Positions 25,101-32,585 of a DNA stretch of 64,000 bases are shown here, piece by piece (position 1 is the first letter of the stretch; each line of letters opens with the position of its first letter). The stretch covers positions 3,760,179 through 3,824,178 of the forward strand of contig CP126121.1 in assembly GCA_030123625.1 (NCBI GenBank), read 5' to 3'. The notes beneath the pieces were generated by a model. That model ran no database searches. It saw only the letters and a list, made by a program, of their open reading frames with translations, and was not told the origin of the DNA. The stretch is from Nitrospira sp. Its GTDB lineage: Bacteria > Nitrospirota > Nitrospiria > Nitrospirales > Nitrospiraceae. Made by a program: the position numbers and the translations under genes.

Positions 25101-25195
25101 CCTTGTGATTGAGCGGCCTGGCAGAGGGCTTCTACCGTGGGCACGCCCCACATCGGCGAAAAGGACGAATGTGTATGCAGGTGGACAAAAGCCAC
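22163..25195 (-). CDS. dnaE2: Error-prone DNA polymerase III alpha subunit (DnaE2-like)
   Basis: 1010 aa. N-terminal PHP domain (VHLHTHSSFSPMWGVPTVEA). Palm domain with CGRGSAAASIVSYCLGITHV, catalytic PDIDVDFPWDER and a third acidic site in EAGLVKIDLLGNRS. C-terminal helix-hairpin-helix and OB fold (VTLIGWLITEKIVSTKKGDP, TLEDQTGMYDATVFP). Shorter than replicative DnaE1, in line with the DnaE2/ImuC group, which does translesion synthesis with ImuB and the beta clamp. Its start directly abuts the imuB stop (25195/25196), so it belongs to the lexA-like-imuB operon. Confidence 0.93.
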   Translation of the reverse strand: MAFVHLHTHSSFSPMWGVPTVEALCQAAQSQGQHSLALTDTNGLYGAIRFLEVAREHGLKPILGAELVSGPHRAVLLAKNPTGYANLCRILSARHCDASFEFMPTVAQHRRGLVVLSDDPVALTAWQAESREDLYVELTAGPALPDAVALSRRLTLPPVATTRAAFLHPMDYQAHRLLRAIAETTTLSRLRADHCALPSHWLMPEAVLARHVPHVPEAVTITRQIAEQCHTNWDFKQTIFPSFRHLSSDAAFETLHRRTYDGAVWRYGTLSAAVRQRVEKELVVIHEKGYAEYFLVVNEIVRQAPRTCGRGSAAASIVSYCLGITHVDPIRHNLLFERFLNPGRHDPPDIDVDFPWDERAAILEWVFKQYGHQHAAMVANQNTLATRAALREIAKVYGLHAAEIGKALNFLQRRADFVDVQPGMTVQDWARDVCKALNLRNPWAEIFYWSTQLDGHFRNLGLHPGGVVLVPDEIRRYVPVEISASNLPVIQWEKDQTEEAGLVKIDLLGNRSLAVIRDAIAAVARNTGHVIDYATWDPMSDPATNDLIRRGETMGCFYVESPATRLLLKKLWGRMPPERRAVADVFEYLVVVSSLIRPAANTFAEDFIRRAHGEPYTSPHPLLDEILAETHGIMVYQEDVMKVAVALGGFPVEDGDQLRKVLSKKHKARQLRDYQLQFYKGAMSRGAELSVIDAIWSMIMSFAGYSFCKPHSASYAQVSFKSAYLRAHYPAEFIAAVVSNQGGYYSAFAYLSEGRRMGLTILPPDINASVWAYRGSGATVRVGLMQIKGLQEDLAKRIIAERETDGPYRSLSDFLSRVKLDYAQAKLLIKAGCFDSIAGELTRPALLWRVFALQATKPPSFIPIPTEYSAQKKLHHELTLFGFPLHCHPLDLFTEALATTPHILAKNVGQYVGKEVTLIGWLITEKIVSTKKGDPMEFMTLEDQTGMYDATVFPATYRQYCHLLATSQAYVVTGLVEEHFATVTVTVKSLQLLTTGGTPASSESLEELRV

Positions 25196-26380
25196 TCAAC
25201 GATTCCTCCCATACCGAATGACCTGTTCGCCGAACCGGGCATGCAGCTGATCGAGCGCGACCGCGAGTTTCTTGGCTCGCTCCAGGCGACGCTGTTCCTC
25301 GACAGGGCGAGCATCGAACAGCACTCCTTGTTCGGTAAGGCCAGTCAAGCCAGCCATGCTGAGGGTCATGGTTCGGAGTCGAATACTTCGGCGCATGCAT
25401 TTCTGAAAGAGTGATAGCACCATTGGAGACAGGTCATATTCCCAGCAGGTTTCGAGAGTGACGCGCTCATGCTTTGATACTTCGAGGTGATCGCTGTACC
25501 GGATCGTGAGGGACAGACGGCCACAAACGCGACGCTGACTCCGCAACGTCCGGCAGAGTCGTTGCAGTGCATCCAGTAATCGGCTGGTCAACACGGGATC
25601 ATCGATCTCATCCGGGTCCAAGAGGACCATCTCTTCGAGATGGGGCTGACTCGCTGGCGGCAACACCGGCAATGAATCAATTCCCTGAGCCCAACGGGAG
25701 AGTTGTCCGGCATAGTCCCCCAACGCCACTTCCAGCGCGTCAACAGGACTCTCCGCCACGTCGCCGAGCGTGTCGAGGTTCAGGTCATCGAGCCGTGACA
25801 GGACGTGCCGCATGCAGGGCCGCTGCAGGCCTAGCAGGGTGCGTACCGACAGCGGTGCCATGAACACCGGCTCCGACCCTGGGCGGACATCATACAGTTC
25901 TGACGGCTGAATCAACGTCGCCGCAGTCTGAGCCACCAGCTTGTTGCTCCCCACACCGGCGACCCCATCAAGTCGATATTGAGTGAGGACTTCATGCTGG
26001 ACCTTCGCCGCAACGTCATGCGGAGGCCCAAAGAGTCGTCCAGTGCCAGTCAGATCCATCACGAAGGAGCCAGACTGAACCGGTTCCCAGACCGGAGCAT
26101 AGCGGCTCACGATGTGAAGCAACGACGCCTCCGCCGTGCGGATTCGAGAGGGATTCGGGGAGAGGATGTGCAGGGACGGACAGACCCGTCGCGCTTGCTC
26201 GACGGACATGCCGATCGCAAGCCCCGCTTGTTCAGCTTCGGATGAGACTTCACGCAGGCACGCACGCGAGGTAATTAATGGAGCGATCGCGAGAGGTCGC
26301 GTCGAAAGGCTGGGATCATGCAGCCGCGCAACGGCGACTTCAAAGGCAGGAATCCCGAAGCAGGCAATCTGGCGATCCAT
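25196..26380 (-). CDS. imuB: ImuB-like inactive Y-family polymerase
   Basis: 394 aa with the Y-family fold but without catalytic acids: the DinB-type motif DMDAFYASVE corresponds here to FGIPAFEVAVAR, and the SIDEAYLD motif to SGSFVMDLTG. The little-finger part continues through YSDHLEVSKHERVTLE. ImuB proteins scaffold the mutasome by binding the beta clamp, DnaE2 and ImuA. The C-terminal tail normally found on ImuB is short here. Encoded between the LexA-like gene (19-base gap) and dnaE2. No imuA is present in the cassette. Confidence 0.88.
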   Translation of the reverse strand: MDRQIACFGIPAFEVAVARLHDPSLSTRPLAIAPLITSRACLREVSSEAEQAGLAIGMSVEQARRVCPSLHILSPNPSRIRTAEASLLHIVSRYAPVWEPVQSGSFVMDLTGTGRLFGPPHDVAAKVQHEVLTQYRLDGVAGVGSNKLVAQTAATLIQPSELYDVRPGSEPVFMAPLSVRTLLGLQRPCMRHVLSRLDDLNLDTLGDVAESPVDALEVALGDYAGQLSRWAQGIDSLPVLPPASQPHLEEMVLLDPDEIDDPVLTSRLLDALQRLCRTLRSQRRVCGRLSLTIRYSDHLEVSKHERVTLETCWEYDLSPMVLSLFQKCMRRSIRLRTMTLSMAGLTGLTEQGVLFDARPVEEQRRLERAKKLAVALDQLHARFGEQVIRYGRNR

Positions 26381-26399
26381 GGTGCCAACAGTCGAGGCC

Positions 26400-26942
26400 T
26401 CACTTTCTCAGATGACGGATGACGCCGACGACAATCCCTTCGATCTGGAAGCTGTCCGATTGCTTGATGACGATCGGCTGCATGGCGTCATTGGCGGGAT
26501 GGAGTTCCACCGTGCCTGCCTTGCGGTAATAGGTCTTGATCGTAGCTTCGCCATTCACCAAGGCAATGACCGTCTGCCCATTGCGGGCAGTGGCTTGCTT
26601 CTGCACCACGACAATGTCACCCGGGAAGATGCCTTCATTCTGCATGGACGTGCCTTTGACCCGAAGGGCGAAGGTCTCGCCACGGCCGACCATGCTTTTC
26701 GGCACCTCGACGCGTTCCATCTGAGGAATCGGTTCAATGGGCGCCCCTGCCGCGACCACCCCAGCCAGCTGAATCTGCGAGGAGCTGAGTTGCATCAGGG
26801 CCAGTTCGACGGTGGTGGGGATCGGCACGATCTTCTGCTCGTACCGATTGATAGTCTGCCGCGTCACATTGAGGCTCTGCGCAAGGGTGTCTTGGGTCAA
26901 CCCAAGGGCCGTCCGCACCTGTTTCAGTTCATGGGGCCGCAT
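26400..26942 (-). CDS. LexA-like S24 repressor with XRE-type DNA-binding domain
   Basis: 180 aa. Residues 1-50 are an XRE-type helix-turn-helix (LGLTQDTLAQSLNVTRQTIN), not the winged helix of LexA. Residues 60-180 are the S24 autoprotease: cleavage site Ala65-Gly66 (VVAAGAP), Ser99 (VKGTSMQNEGIFPGD) and Lys136 (NGEATIKTYY). RecA-stimulated self-cleavage is therefore expected, inducing imuB-dnaE2 after DNA damage. The ATG at 26942 has no ribosome binding site and lies inside the predicted operator, about one base from the predicted transcription start. Confidence 0.92.
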   Translation of the reverse strand: MRPHELKQVRTALGLTQDTLAQSLNVTRQTINRYEQKIVPIPTTVELALMQLSSSQIQLAGVVAAGAPIEPIPQMERVEVPKSMVGRGETFALRVKGTSMQNEGIFPGDIVVVQKQATARNGQTVIALVNGEATIKTYYRKAGTVELHPANDAMQPIVIKQSDSFQIEGIVVGVIRHLRK

Positions 26943-26959
26943 GTAACAAAATGTTACAT
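26941..26959. promoter_or_regulatory. Operator of the LexA-like repressor
   Basis: ATGTAACAAAATGTTACAT is a perfect 7-5-7 inverted repeat that covers the -10 element and reaches the start codon of the repressor gene. This is the expected place for autoregulation. Its sequence differs from the E. coli and Bacillus SOS boxes, matching the unusual XRE-type DNA-binding domain. The link to the neighbouring repressor is inference. Confidence 0.75.
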
Positions 26960-26979
26960 GGCTTATGGAAAGCTGTCAA
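26951..26979 (-). promoter_or_regulatory. Sigma70-type promoter of the mutasome operon, predicting a leaderless mRNA
   Basis: On the minus strand TTGACA (26974-26979) is separated by 17 bases from TAACAT (26951-26956). Transcription would start 7 or 8 bases later, at about 26942-26943, which is the A of the repressor ATG or the base before it. The transcript would have no leader, in line with the missing ribosome binding site. Confidence 0.7.
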
Positions 26980-27060
26980 CTGGCTTCCCCCTACCTTTTC
27001 GGTATGGTCAAAAATTCTGAACCCTCTCATAAGTGCCACTCGCGAGAGTTGTGTAGGTAT

Positions 27061-27079
27061 GTCGATCGGTTCGATCGAC
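27061..27079. promoter_or_regulatory. Perfect palindrome between repressor and excisionase genes
   Basis: GTCGATCG-GTT-CGATCGAC has perfect 8-bp arms and lies about 40 bases before the excisionase-like ATG. It could be the binding site of the excisionase-like protein or of another regulator of the integration genes. Confidence 0.45.
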
Positions 27080-27119
27080 CAAATGTGTCGTGCATGAAGA
27101 AAAGGGCTGCTGAAGCGCC

Positions 27120-27317
27120 ATGAATAACCTTTTGACAATGGATGAAGCCGCGAAGTATTTAGGCATATCCAAATTGACCCTGTACGGATGGGTCTCCGCC
27201 AGAAAACTTGGGTATGTCAAAATCGGGCGGCTGGTGAAGTTTAAGCAGACTCAGTTAGATGCCTGGATCGATCAACACACGATCACACCACGGAGAGACA
27301 GCCATGGGACTCACTAA
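27120..27317 (+). CDS. Excisionase-like helix-turn-helix protein
   Basis: 65 aa of the MerR/AlpA-like excisionase type: LLTMDEAAKYLGISKLTLYG as helix-turn-helix, VKIGRLVKFKQTQLDAWID as wing and recognition part. Such proteins direct the integrase toward excision or act as repressors. The gene overlaps the start of the integrase gene by 14 bases, so they are one unit. Confidence 0.88.
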   Translation: MNNLLTMDEAAKYLGISKLTLYGWVSARKLGYVKIGRLVKFKQTQLDAWIDQHTITPRRDSHGTH

Positions 27318-28425
27318 GCGGCGCGATAGCTACTATGTGGAATTTCCGGTGATCGAAAGTGCGGACGGAAAATCATTGGCTCTCGCGAGTGGTGTACCCG
27401 GTGCCCGTTGGAAACGCTGGAAGGTGGGGTGTCTCAATAAGACTGTTGCCAAGGAGATGGAAGCCACCATCAGGACACGACTCCTCCTCGGCCACGAGAA
27501 GACCGAACAAGCCAAGCCAATCCTCTTCAAAGAGTGGGCGAAGGCGTACCTGGAGCTGGAAACCGTCAAGGGCCTCCGTTCGTTCGTGGGCCGATCCCAT
27601 AGCATCAACACCCATCTCATACCCTTCTTCGGTCATCGGATCCTCTCTGAGATCCGACCGGAAGACATAGAGGCTTTCCGCAGCCAAAGAAAGAAGCCAA
27701 ACGGCAAAAGGGCCAGCACTCAGACCATCAACCATGATCACATCGCCCTGAAGCATTGCTTGAACGTGGCGATCAAGCGGGGACTGCTCCAGGCTAACCC
27801 TGCTTCACGGGTAACCATACCCAACCCACAGAACGAGCGGGACCGAGTGTTGACCGAGGACGAATGGAGCCGGTTACATCACTCCGCAAAGCCACACCTC
27901 CGCCCGGTGCTCTTGACCGCCTATCAACTCGGCCAACGGTTCGGGGAGATTGTGTCTCTGACGTGGGACCGTGTTGATCTCCGCCGGGGATTCATCACCC
28001 TTCGAAGTCAAGACACGAAGACCAAAACCGGGAGGCGTATTCCCATGACCGCAGACGTTCGATCAACTCTCCAACGCTTGGCGAAAATTCGCCGTCTGAC
28101 CAACAACCATGTGTTCACGTACAAGGGCCGACCGCTTCAACGTATCAGCCGATCCTTCAGGACCGCGTTGAGAGATGCCGGAATAACGGACTTTAGATTC
28201 CATGATCTCCGTCATTGTGCATCGACAAACCTACGACGCGCCGGTGTGGATACAGCAACCGCGATGAAGATCGTGGGGCACAAGTCTGAGAAGATGTGGA
28301 AGCGATACAACTCAATCGAAGAGAAAGACTTGACGGATGCTGCTGTGAAGGTGCAAAAGTACCTTGACGTTAACACCCTAATAACACCAAGCGACATGGC
28401 CGTGGATGGTCATTCGTCCAAGTAG
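27304..28425 (+). CDS. Tyrosine-type site-specific integrase
   Basis: 373 aa from ATG 27304 (GGAGAG 7 bases upstream); longer upstream starts exist but lie inside the excisionase gene. Core-binding domain at about 60-165 (FKEWAKAYLELETVKGLRSF). Catalytic residues: Arg in QLGQRFGEIVSLTWDRVDL, Lys in DTKTKTGRRIPM, His-Arg in FHDLRHCASTNLRRAG, His and Tyr in VGHKSEKMWKRYN. Ends 15 bases before tRNA-Arg, reading toward it. It probably mobilised the accessory region to its left. Confidence 0.93.
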   Translation: MGLTKRRDSYYVEFPVIESADGKSLALASGVPGARWKRWKVGCLNKTVAKEMEATIRTRLLLGHEKTEQAKPILFKEWAKAYLELETVKGLRSFVGRSHSINTHLIPFFGHRILSEIRPEDIEAFRSQRKKPNGKRASTQTINHDHIALKHCLNVAIKRGLLQANPASRVTIPNPQNERDRVLTEDEWSRLHHSAKPHLRPVLLTAYQLGQRFGEIVSLTWDRVDLRRGFITLRSQDTKTKTGRRIPMTADVRSTLQRLAKIRRLTNNHVFTYKGRPLQRISRSFRTALRDAGITDFRFHDLRHCASTNLRRAGVDTATAMKIVGHKSEKMWKRYNSIEEKDLTDAAVKVQKYLDVNTLITPSDMAVDGHSSK

Positions 28426-28440
28426 TTGAAATATTGGGAC

Positions 28441-28517
<77 letters not shown>

Positions 28518-28860
28518 AACAGAGCTTGCTCGACCCGGAGCCTAATCTTCTATTGAGGCGACGGGATAAAACCCGCTAGGATCTTTCCTCTTTCAATATT
28601 AACCTCGCTTCGCGTGTGCCGCGGGCTATTCTGGTGTAGCCATTTCTTCTATTGAACAGTCGGGATAGTGCCTTCGGAGATCTAAATCCTTTATTGCTCC
28701 TGGTGTGTGCTCTTTCCGGGCATCGGCTTGCTATCAGTGTCATATTCCCTAATAAATTCCATGGCCAGGCGGGGATCTGCCAGTAGACATTCGGCACTGC
28801 GTTCCCTATAGTTCGAGTACGATGTGATCTTCCTATTTGTCTTCGAAGGTCTGCTATTCC
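28518..28860. other. Non-coding stretch downstream of tRNA-Arg
   Basis: No supported gene in 343 bases. It should hold the tRNA 3' end processing region and the promoter of the DUF748 gene. I see no second copy of the tRNA 3' end here that would mark an attachment site. Confidence 0.45.
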
Positions 28861-31824
28861 ATGCGCCGGATCCTCCGTCCCCGAGTGCTGGCAGGGATAT
28901 TGGCAGGGCTGATTGCCCTCTACGCACTTGTTGGGTTTGTTCTCCTGCCCTATCTGATTCAATCTTACGTCATTCCCACCGTTTCGGATCAGATCAAGCA
29001 TCCCATCGTTCTTCGCGAAGCCGCCTTCAATCCCTTTGCGCTCTCCCTTCGCCTGACCGGTTTGGAAGTGCGGGAACAGAACCAAGCGGCGATGCTCGGC
29101 TTTGAGGAGCTGTTCGTGAATTTGCGCGCAACCACGCTGTTCTTTCAAAAAGTCGCGTTCGACGAGATCCGCATCGTCATGCCGTTCGTGGCTGCCAAGG
29201 TGAGCCCTGAGGGAAAGATGAATTTGATGTCGTTGGCCCCGCCGGCGGATGACACCGTGTCAAAGCCGGCTCAGGCGGCGAATGAGCCCAAGAAGAAGGC
29301 GAATGAACCCAAGAAGAAAATGATGCTGATTGAGATCGAATTGCTGGAGATCAGCCAGGGCATCCTTGACTACCGAGACGACTCCAAGCCCAAGCCGGTC
29401 TTGATTGATGTGGTGCCGTTCCACATTCTGCTCCGGAATTTCAGCACCATTCCCAGTCAAGAGAGCGAGAGTGCCTATGCCTTCACGGCCGAGATCGGAA
29501 AAGGTGAAAAAGTCAATTGGGAAGGGACCTTTTCATTGGAACCGATCGAGTCGGACGGCAAGGTGAATATATCCGGTATCAAGCTGCGGACGTTTTATCA
29601 AGCGGTCCGCGACCAGTTCCAGTTCGAGGTTCCGCGGGGCACACTGAGCCTAGCCGCGTCGTATCATTTCGATCTTCGCGGCCAGGCTCCTCAGGCGACG
29701 GTGAAGAACGGAAACGTATCGGTTCAGAATCTCGCGATCGTGGAACGGGGAGGGATTGATCCAGTTGTGACTATTCCGAGTTTTGACGTGGAGGGGATTC
29801 AGTTGGATCTGCAAAAACAGATGATCGATGTGACGAGGGTCCATTCAGCCGATGCCCGGTTCAATGCCTGGATGGAGCCGGGTGGGATCATCAATTTTCA
29901 GCCTTTGTTCGCGCCTGTCGGTGAAGGAAGTGACACAATGGGAAAGCCTGGAGCTGCAGAACGCGAGCCAGTCTCGCCTGCCAAGCCCTGGTCGATTACG
30001 GTGGATGAAGTCACGCTGCGAAACTATGGGGCTACCTTCGAAGACCGAACGCTAGAACGTCCTGGCCGCGTGGATGTGGCCGCGATGAATGCCATTGTAA
30101 AGGATGTACGAATTCCGTTTAAGCAACCGATGCCGATCGATTTGTCGCTCAAGCTGAATGAGACCGGCTCAATTGGTGTACAGGGTAAGGTGATGGTCGA
30201 ACCTCTCAGCGCTGATACAGACCTGAAGCTTGAACATATCGAGATCCGTCCCTTTCAACCCTATCTGGATCGGTTCCTCAACGCCGATGTGCTGAACGGC
30301 GCGATCGATCTGAATGGAACGGTGCATTTTGCCAAGGAGCACGCGAACGAACCTTTGCTACGATTCGAGGGCAACCTTGCCGTCAATCAGCTGGCGGTCG
30401 CAGATCGAAAAGATCTCGACAATATTCTGACATGGAAAACGTTGAGCGTGCGGCAAATTGGGCTGGATGTCGCGCCGACGGCGGTGAGCATTGCGGAAGT
30501 CGTCTGGTTAGAGCCATCCGTTCACATGGTAGTGGACGCCGAAGGACAACTTAATCTCTCGCGTCTCGCGGTCTCGCCGCCATCGAGCGATCAGACGGCG
30601 ACTCCCAAAGAACCTGAAATCCAGAAATCGAGAGCGAAGGCAGAGGATTCCGTGCCTGTCACTATCGGTCAGGTCAAGTTGGCCAAATTGGCCGCCACGT
30701 TTCACGATTTGTCCATTGAGCCAAACGTGAGAACGAGTCTCACGGAGTTCGGCGGGACTATCAAAGGACTGTCGTCGAAGCAGCTGAAGAAAGCCGACGT
30801 CAACTTGAGAGGAAAAGTCGGAAGAGCCGCTCCGCTCAAAATAATGGGAAAGATCAACCCGCTGAGCGATGATGCCTTCACCGATCTGAGTGTGACTCTT
30901 GGCGCGATGGATTTGACGCCGGCCGGACCCTACAGCGGTAAGTTTGTGGGGTATGGATTGTCCAGAGGCAAGTTGTCCCTCGACCTCAAGTATAAGGTGT
31001 CGCAGAAAGTGTTGGAAGCGGAAAATCTGGTGCATGTCGATCACCTGACATTTGGTCAGAAGACAAATAGTCCGGACGCCACATCGCTCCCTGTTCCATT
31101 GATCGTGGCGCTCCTCCAAGATCGCAAGGGCCTCATCGAAATCGATATGCCGATTCGCGGCAATCTCAACGATCCGGATTTCAAGTACGGCAAGGTCGTC
31201 ATTTCGACGTTGCTCAATCTGCTCGGAAAGGTTGCCGCTTCGCCGTTTGCGCTCATGGGCAAGCTCGTGCCCGGCGGCGGCGAGGAAGACCTGCAATTTA
31301 TTGAATTTTCACCCGGGAGCGCCTCGCTGGCCGATAGTGAACTGACCAAGCTCAAGGCACTGGAGAAGGCGTTGGATGAGCGGGCGGGACTCCGACTCGA
31401 TATCAAAGGAACGACTGATTCGACGCTGGATGTGGCGGCGCTTCAAAAGCTGAAACTTCAAAATCAGCTTTTCGCGATGAGCGGCGGGGCAAAACCCGAT
31501 CAGGACGAGTTGTCGCCGAAAGAGGAGCAACGGCTCGTGGAAAAACTCTATGCAAAACTGCCTGCGCCCGATCCATCCGCGACACCGGCCGAACCCGCGC
31601 AGCCGACCGTGGCGGAAATGAAGCGACAACTCGCGGCGGCCATCCAGGTTTCTACGAGCGAATTAGAGGCGCTCGCTCGTCAGCGTGCCGAGGCGATCCG
31701 CCGCCATCTTCTGGACAGTGGAAAACTTACAGAAGAACGAGTCGCGCTTCTCGATGCGGGCGTTGCTGATGCCGATCATGAGAAGGTACGGACTCAGTTG
31801 TCGCTGTCGGCGGGAATTGAATGA
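28861..31824 (+). CDS. DUF748 (AsmA-like) membrane-anchored protein
   Basis: 987 aa from ATG 28861. One N-terminal membrane segment (residues about 8-35, VLAGILAGLIALYALVGFVL), then a long periplasmic beta-rich part of the AsmA/DUF748 type with repeats such as LRLTGLEVREQNQ, IRIVMPFVAAKVSPEGKMNL and VTLRNYGATFEDRTL. A Lys/Pro-rich stretch with duplicated NEPKKKA is at about 138-160. The C-terminus has an OmpA-like LQFIEFSPGSASLADSELTK segment. The family is thought to support envelope lipid transport; this is family knowledge, not shown here. Confidence 0.88.
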   Translation: MRRILRPRVLAGILAGLIALYALVGFVLLPYLIQSYVIPTVSDQIKHPIVLREAAFNPFALSLRLTGLEVREQNQAAMLGFEELFVNLRATTLFFQKVAFDEIRIVMPFVAAKVSPEGKMNLMSLAPPADDTVSKPAQAANEPKKKANEPKKKMMLIEIELLEISQGILDYRDDSKPKPVLIDVVPFHILLRNFSTIPSQESESAYAFTAEIGKGEKVNWEGTFSLEPIESDGKVNISGIKLRTFYQAVRDQFQFEVPRGTLSLAASYHFDLRGQAPQATVKNGNVSVQNLAIVERGGIDPVVTIPSFDVEGIQLDLQKQMIDVTRVHSADARFNAWMEPGGIINFQPLFAPVGEGSDTMGKPGAAEREPVSPAKPWSITVDEVTLRNYGATFEDRTLERPGRVDVAAMNAIVKDVRIPFKQPMPIDLSLKLNETGSIGVQGKVMVEPLSADTDLKLEHIEIRPFQPYLDRFLNADVLNGAIDLNGTVHFAKEHANEPLLRFEGNLAVNQLAVADRKDLDNILTWKTLSVRQIGLDVAPTAVSIAEVVWLEPSVHMVVDAEGQLNLSRLAVSPPSSDQTATPKEPEIQKSRAKAEDSVPVTIGQVKLAKLAATFHDLSIEPNVRTSLTEFGGTIKGLSSKQLKKADVNLRGKVGRAAPLKIMGKINPLSDDAFTDLSVTLGAMDLTPAGPYSGKFVGYGLSRGKLSLDLKYKVSQKVLEAENLVHVDHLTFGQKTNSPDATSLPVPLIVALLQDRKGLIEIDMPIRGNLNDPDFKYGKVVISTLLNLLGKVAASPFALMGKLVPGGGEEDLQFIEFSPGSASLADSELTKLKALEKALDERAGLRLDIKGTTDSTLDVAALQKLKLQNQLFAMSGGAKPDQDELSPKEEQRLVEKLYAKLPAPDPSATPAEPAQPTVAEMKRQLAAAIQVSTSELEALARQRAEAIRRHLLDSGKLTEERVALLDAGVADADHEKVRTQLSLSAGIE

Positions 31825-31837
31825 TAGGATGAGATCA

Positions 31838-31968
31838 AGGTCGAGGTTAAGCCTTGAGAGATAGGCTAAGGTTGAGGTTAAGGTTGATGCGGCTTTCGTT
31901 CGGTCTCAGCCTCAACCTTAACCTTAACCTTCAGTCTCAGGCCTCAACCTCGGTCCTTAACCTTCATG
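31838..31968. repeat. AGGTTAAGG-type repeat block (left)
   Basis: Direct copies of GAGGTTAAG and AAGGTTGAGGTTAAGGTTG at 31850-31890 are followed by the inverse (CCTCAACCTTAACCTTAACC) at about 31911-31930, then more CCTCAACCT and CCTTAACCT units. The two halves can form a long imperfect hairpin between the DUF748 gene and the convergent pentapeptide gene. Confidence 0.75.
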
Positions 31969-31969
31969 G

Positions 31970-32338
31970 TTACTTCCCCCCCCCGTATCGCATCCGCGTT
32001 CCGTGGAGAAGTGACAGCTCAATCTCAGAAGCGCTCAGCTCAGCAGGGAAGAGCACGCCGGAAATTTTGCACGCATTGATACTGGCACCGTCCATGTTGG
32101 CCTTGCTCAAGTCGAGGCCACGGAGATCGGATTGCCGGAAATAACAGTCGCTGAAATCCAGCCCGTCGGCATCTAAGCCTCGAAGATCAAGACCGCGCAG
32201 ATCGCACCCGCGAAGATCGCATGTGTCTCCGGAAGCTTTCTTGGCGTTAAACTCTTTGATGCAGCCTTCACGCAGCATGAGGTACATCGGGTCCTTTGAA
32301 ATATGGAGTTTTGTACGCGATGTGCCGATGTCGGCCAT
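31970..32338 (-). CDS. Pentapeptide-repeat protein
   Basis: 122 aa. After an N-terminal helix-rich part, residues about 40-95 show A(D/N)Lxx-type repeats: CDLRGCDLRGLDLRGLDADG, then LDFSDCYFRQSDLRGLDL and SKANMDGASI. These build a right-handed beta-helix. Function cannot be told from sequence; some members mimic DNA and bind gyrase, but this one is short. CGGAG lies 6 bases before the ATG. It is flanked on both sides by AGGTTAAGG-type repeats. Confidence 0.9.
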   Translation of the reverse strand: MADIGTSRTKLHISKDPMYLMLREGCIKEFNAKKASGDTCDLRGCDLRGLDLRGLDADGLDFSDCYFRQSDLRGLDLSKANMDGASINACKISGVLFPAELSASEIELSLLHGTRMRYGGGK

Positions 32339-32420
32339 GTTCGGCTCCGTTGAAAAGGATTTCTGAAGCTTCTATCGGCATGAGACGCGAGAAGCTTGAG
32401 CTAGGGGGAACCGGAGTCGC

Positions 32421-32495
32421 CATGAGGTCGAGGTTAAGGTTAAGGGAAGATCGATGGTTTCACCTCACCCTTCGCCTCAGCCTTGACCCTGCGGA
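32421..32495. repeat. AGGTTAAGG-type repeat block (right)
   Basis: AGGTCGAGGTTAAGGTTAAG near 32424-32444 and a complementary CCTTCGCCTCAGCCTTGACC near 32467-32486 form an imperfect inverted pair like the block at 31838-31968. It is upstream of the pentapeptide gene and upstream of the peroxiredoxin gene. Confidence 0.65.
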
Positions 32496-32585
32496 TGCCC
32501 CTTGAACTTATCCGTTTGGGCACAGTATTGTACGGCAATAATAGAAATCTTATCGTTAGGTGATCGCGATACAAGGAGGTATCCC

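Noticed and set aside
24428..25400. Several ORFs on both strands inside dnaE2 and imuB
   Set aside because: High-GC shadows of genes whose domains are continuous and recognised.
1..28440. Possible prophage
   Set aside because: Integrase, excisionase and RadC-type genes are present, but there are no capsid, portal, terminase or tail genes, so an integrated island or remnant fits better.
28576..29148. 190-codon minus-strand ORF after tRNA-Arg
   Set aside because: Overlaps the start of the DUF748 gene on the opposite strand and shows no protein motifs.
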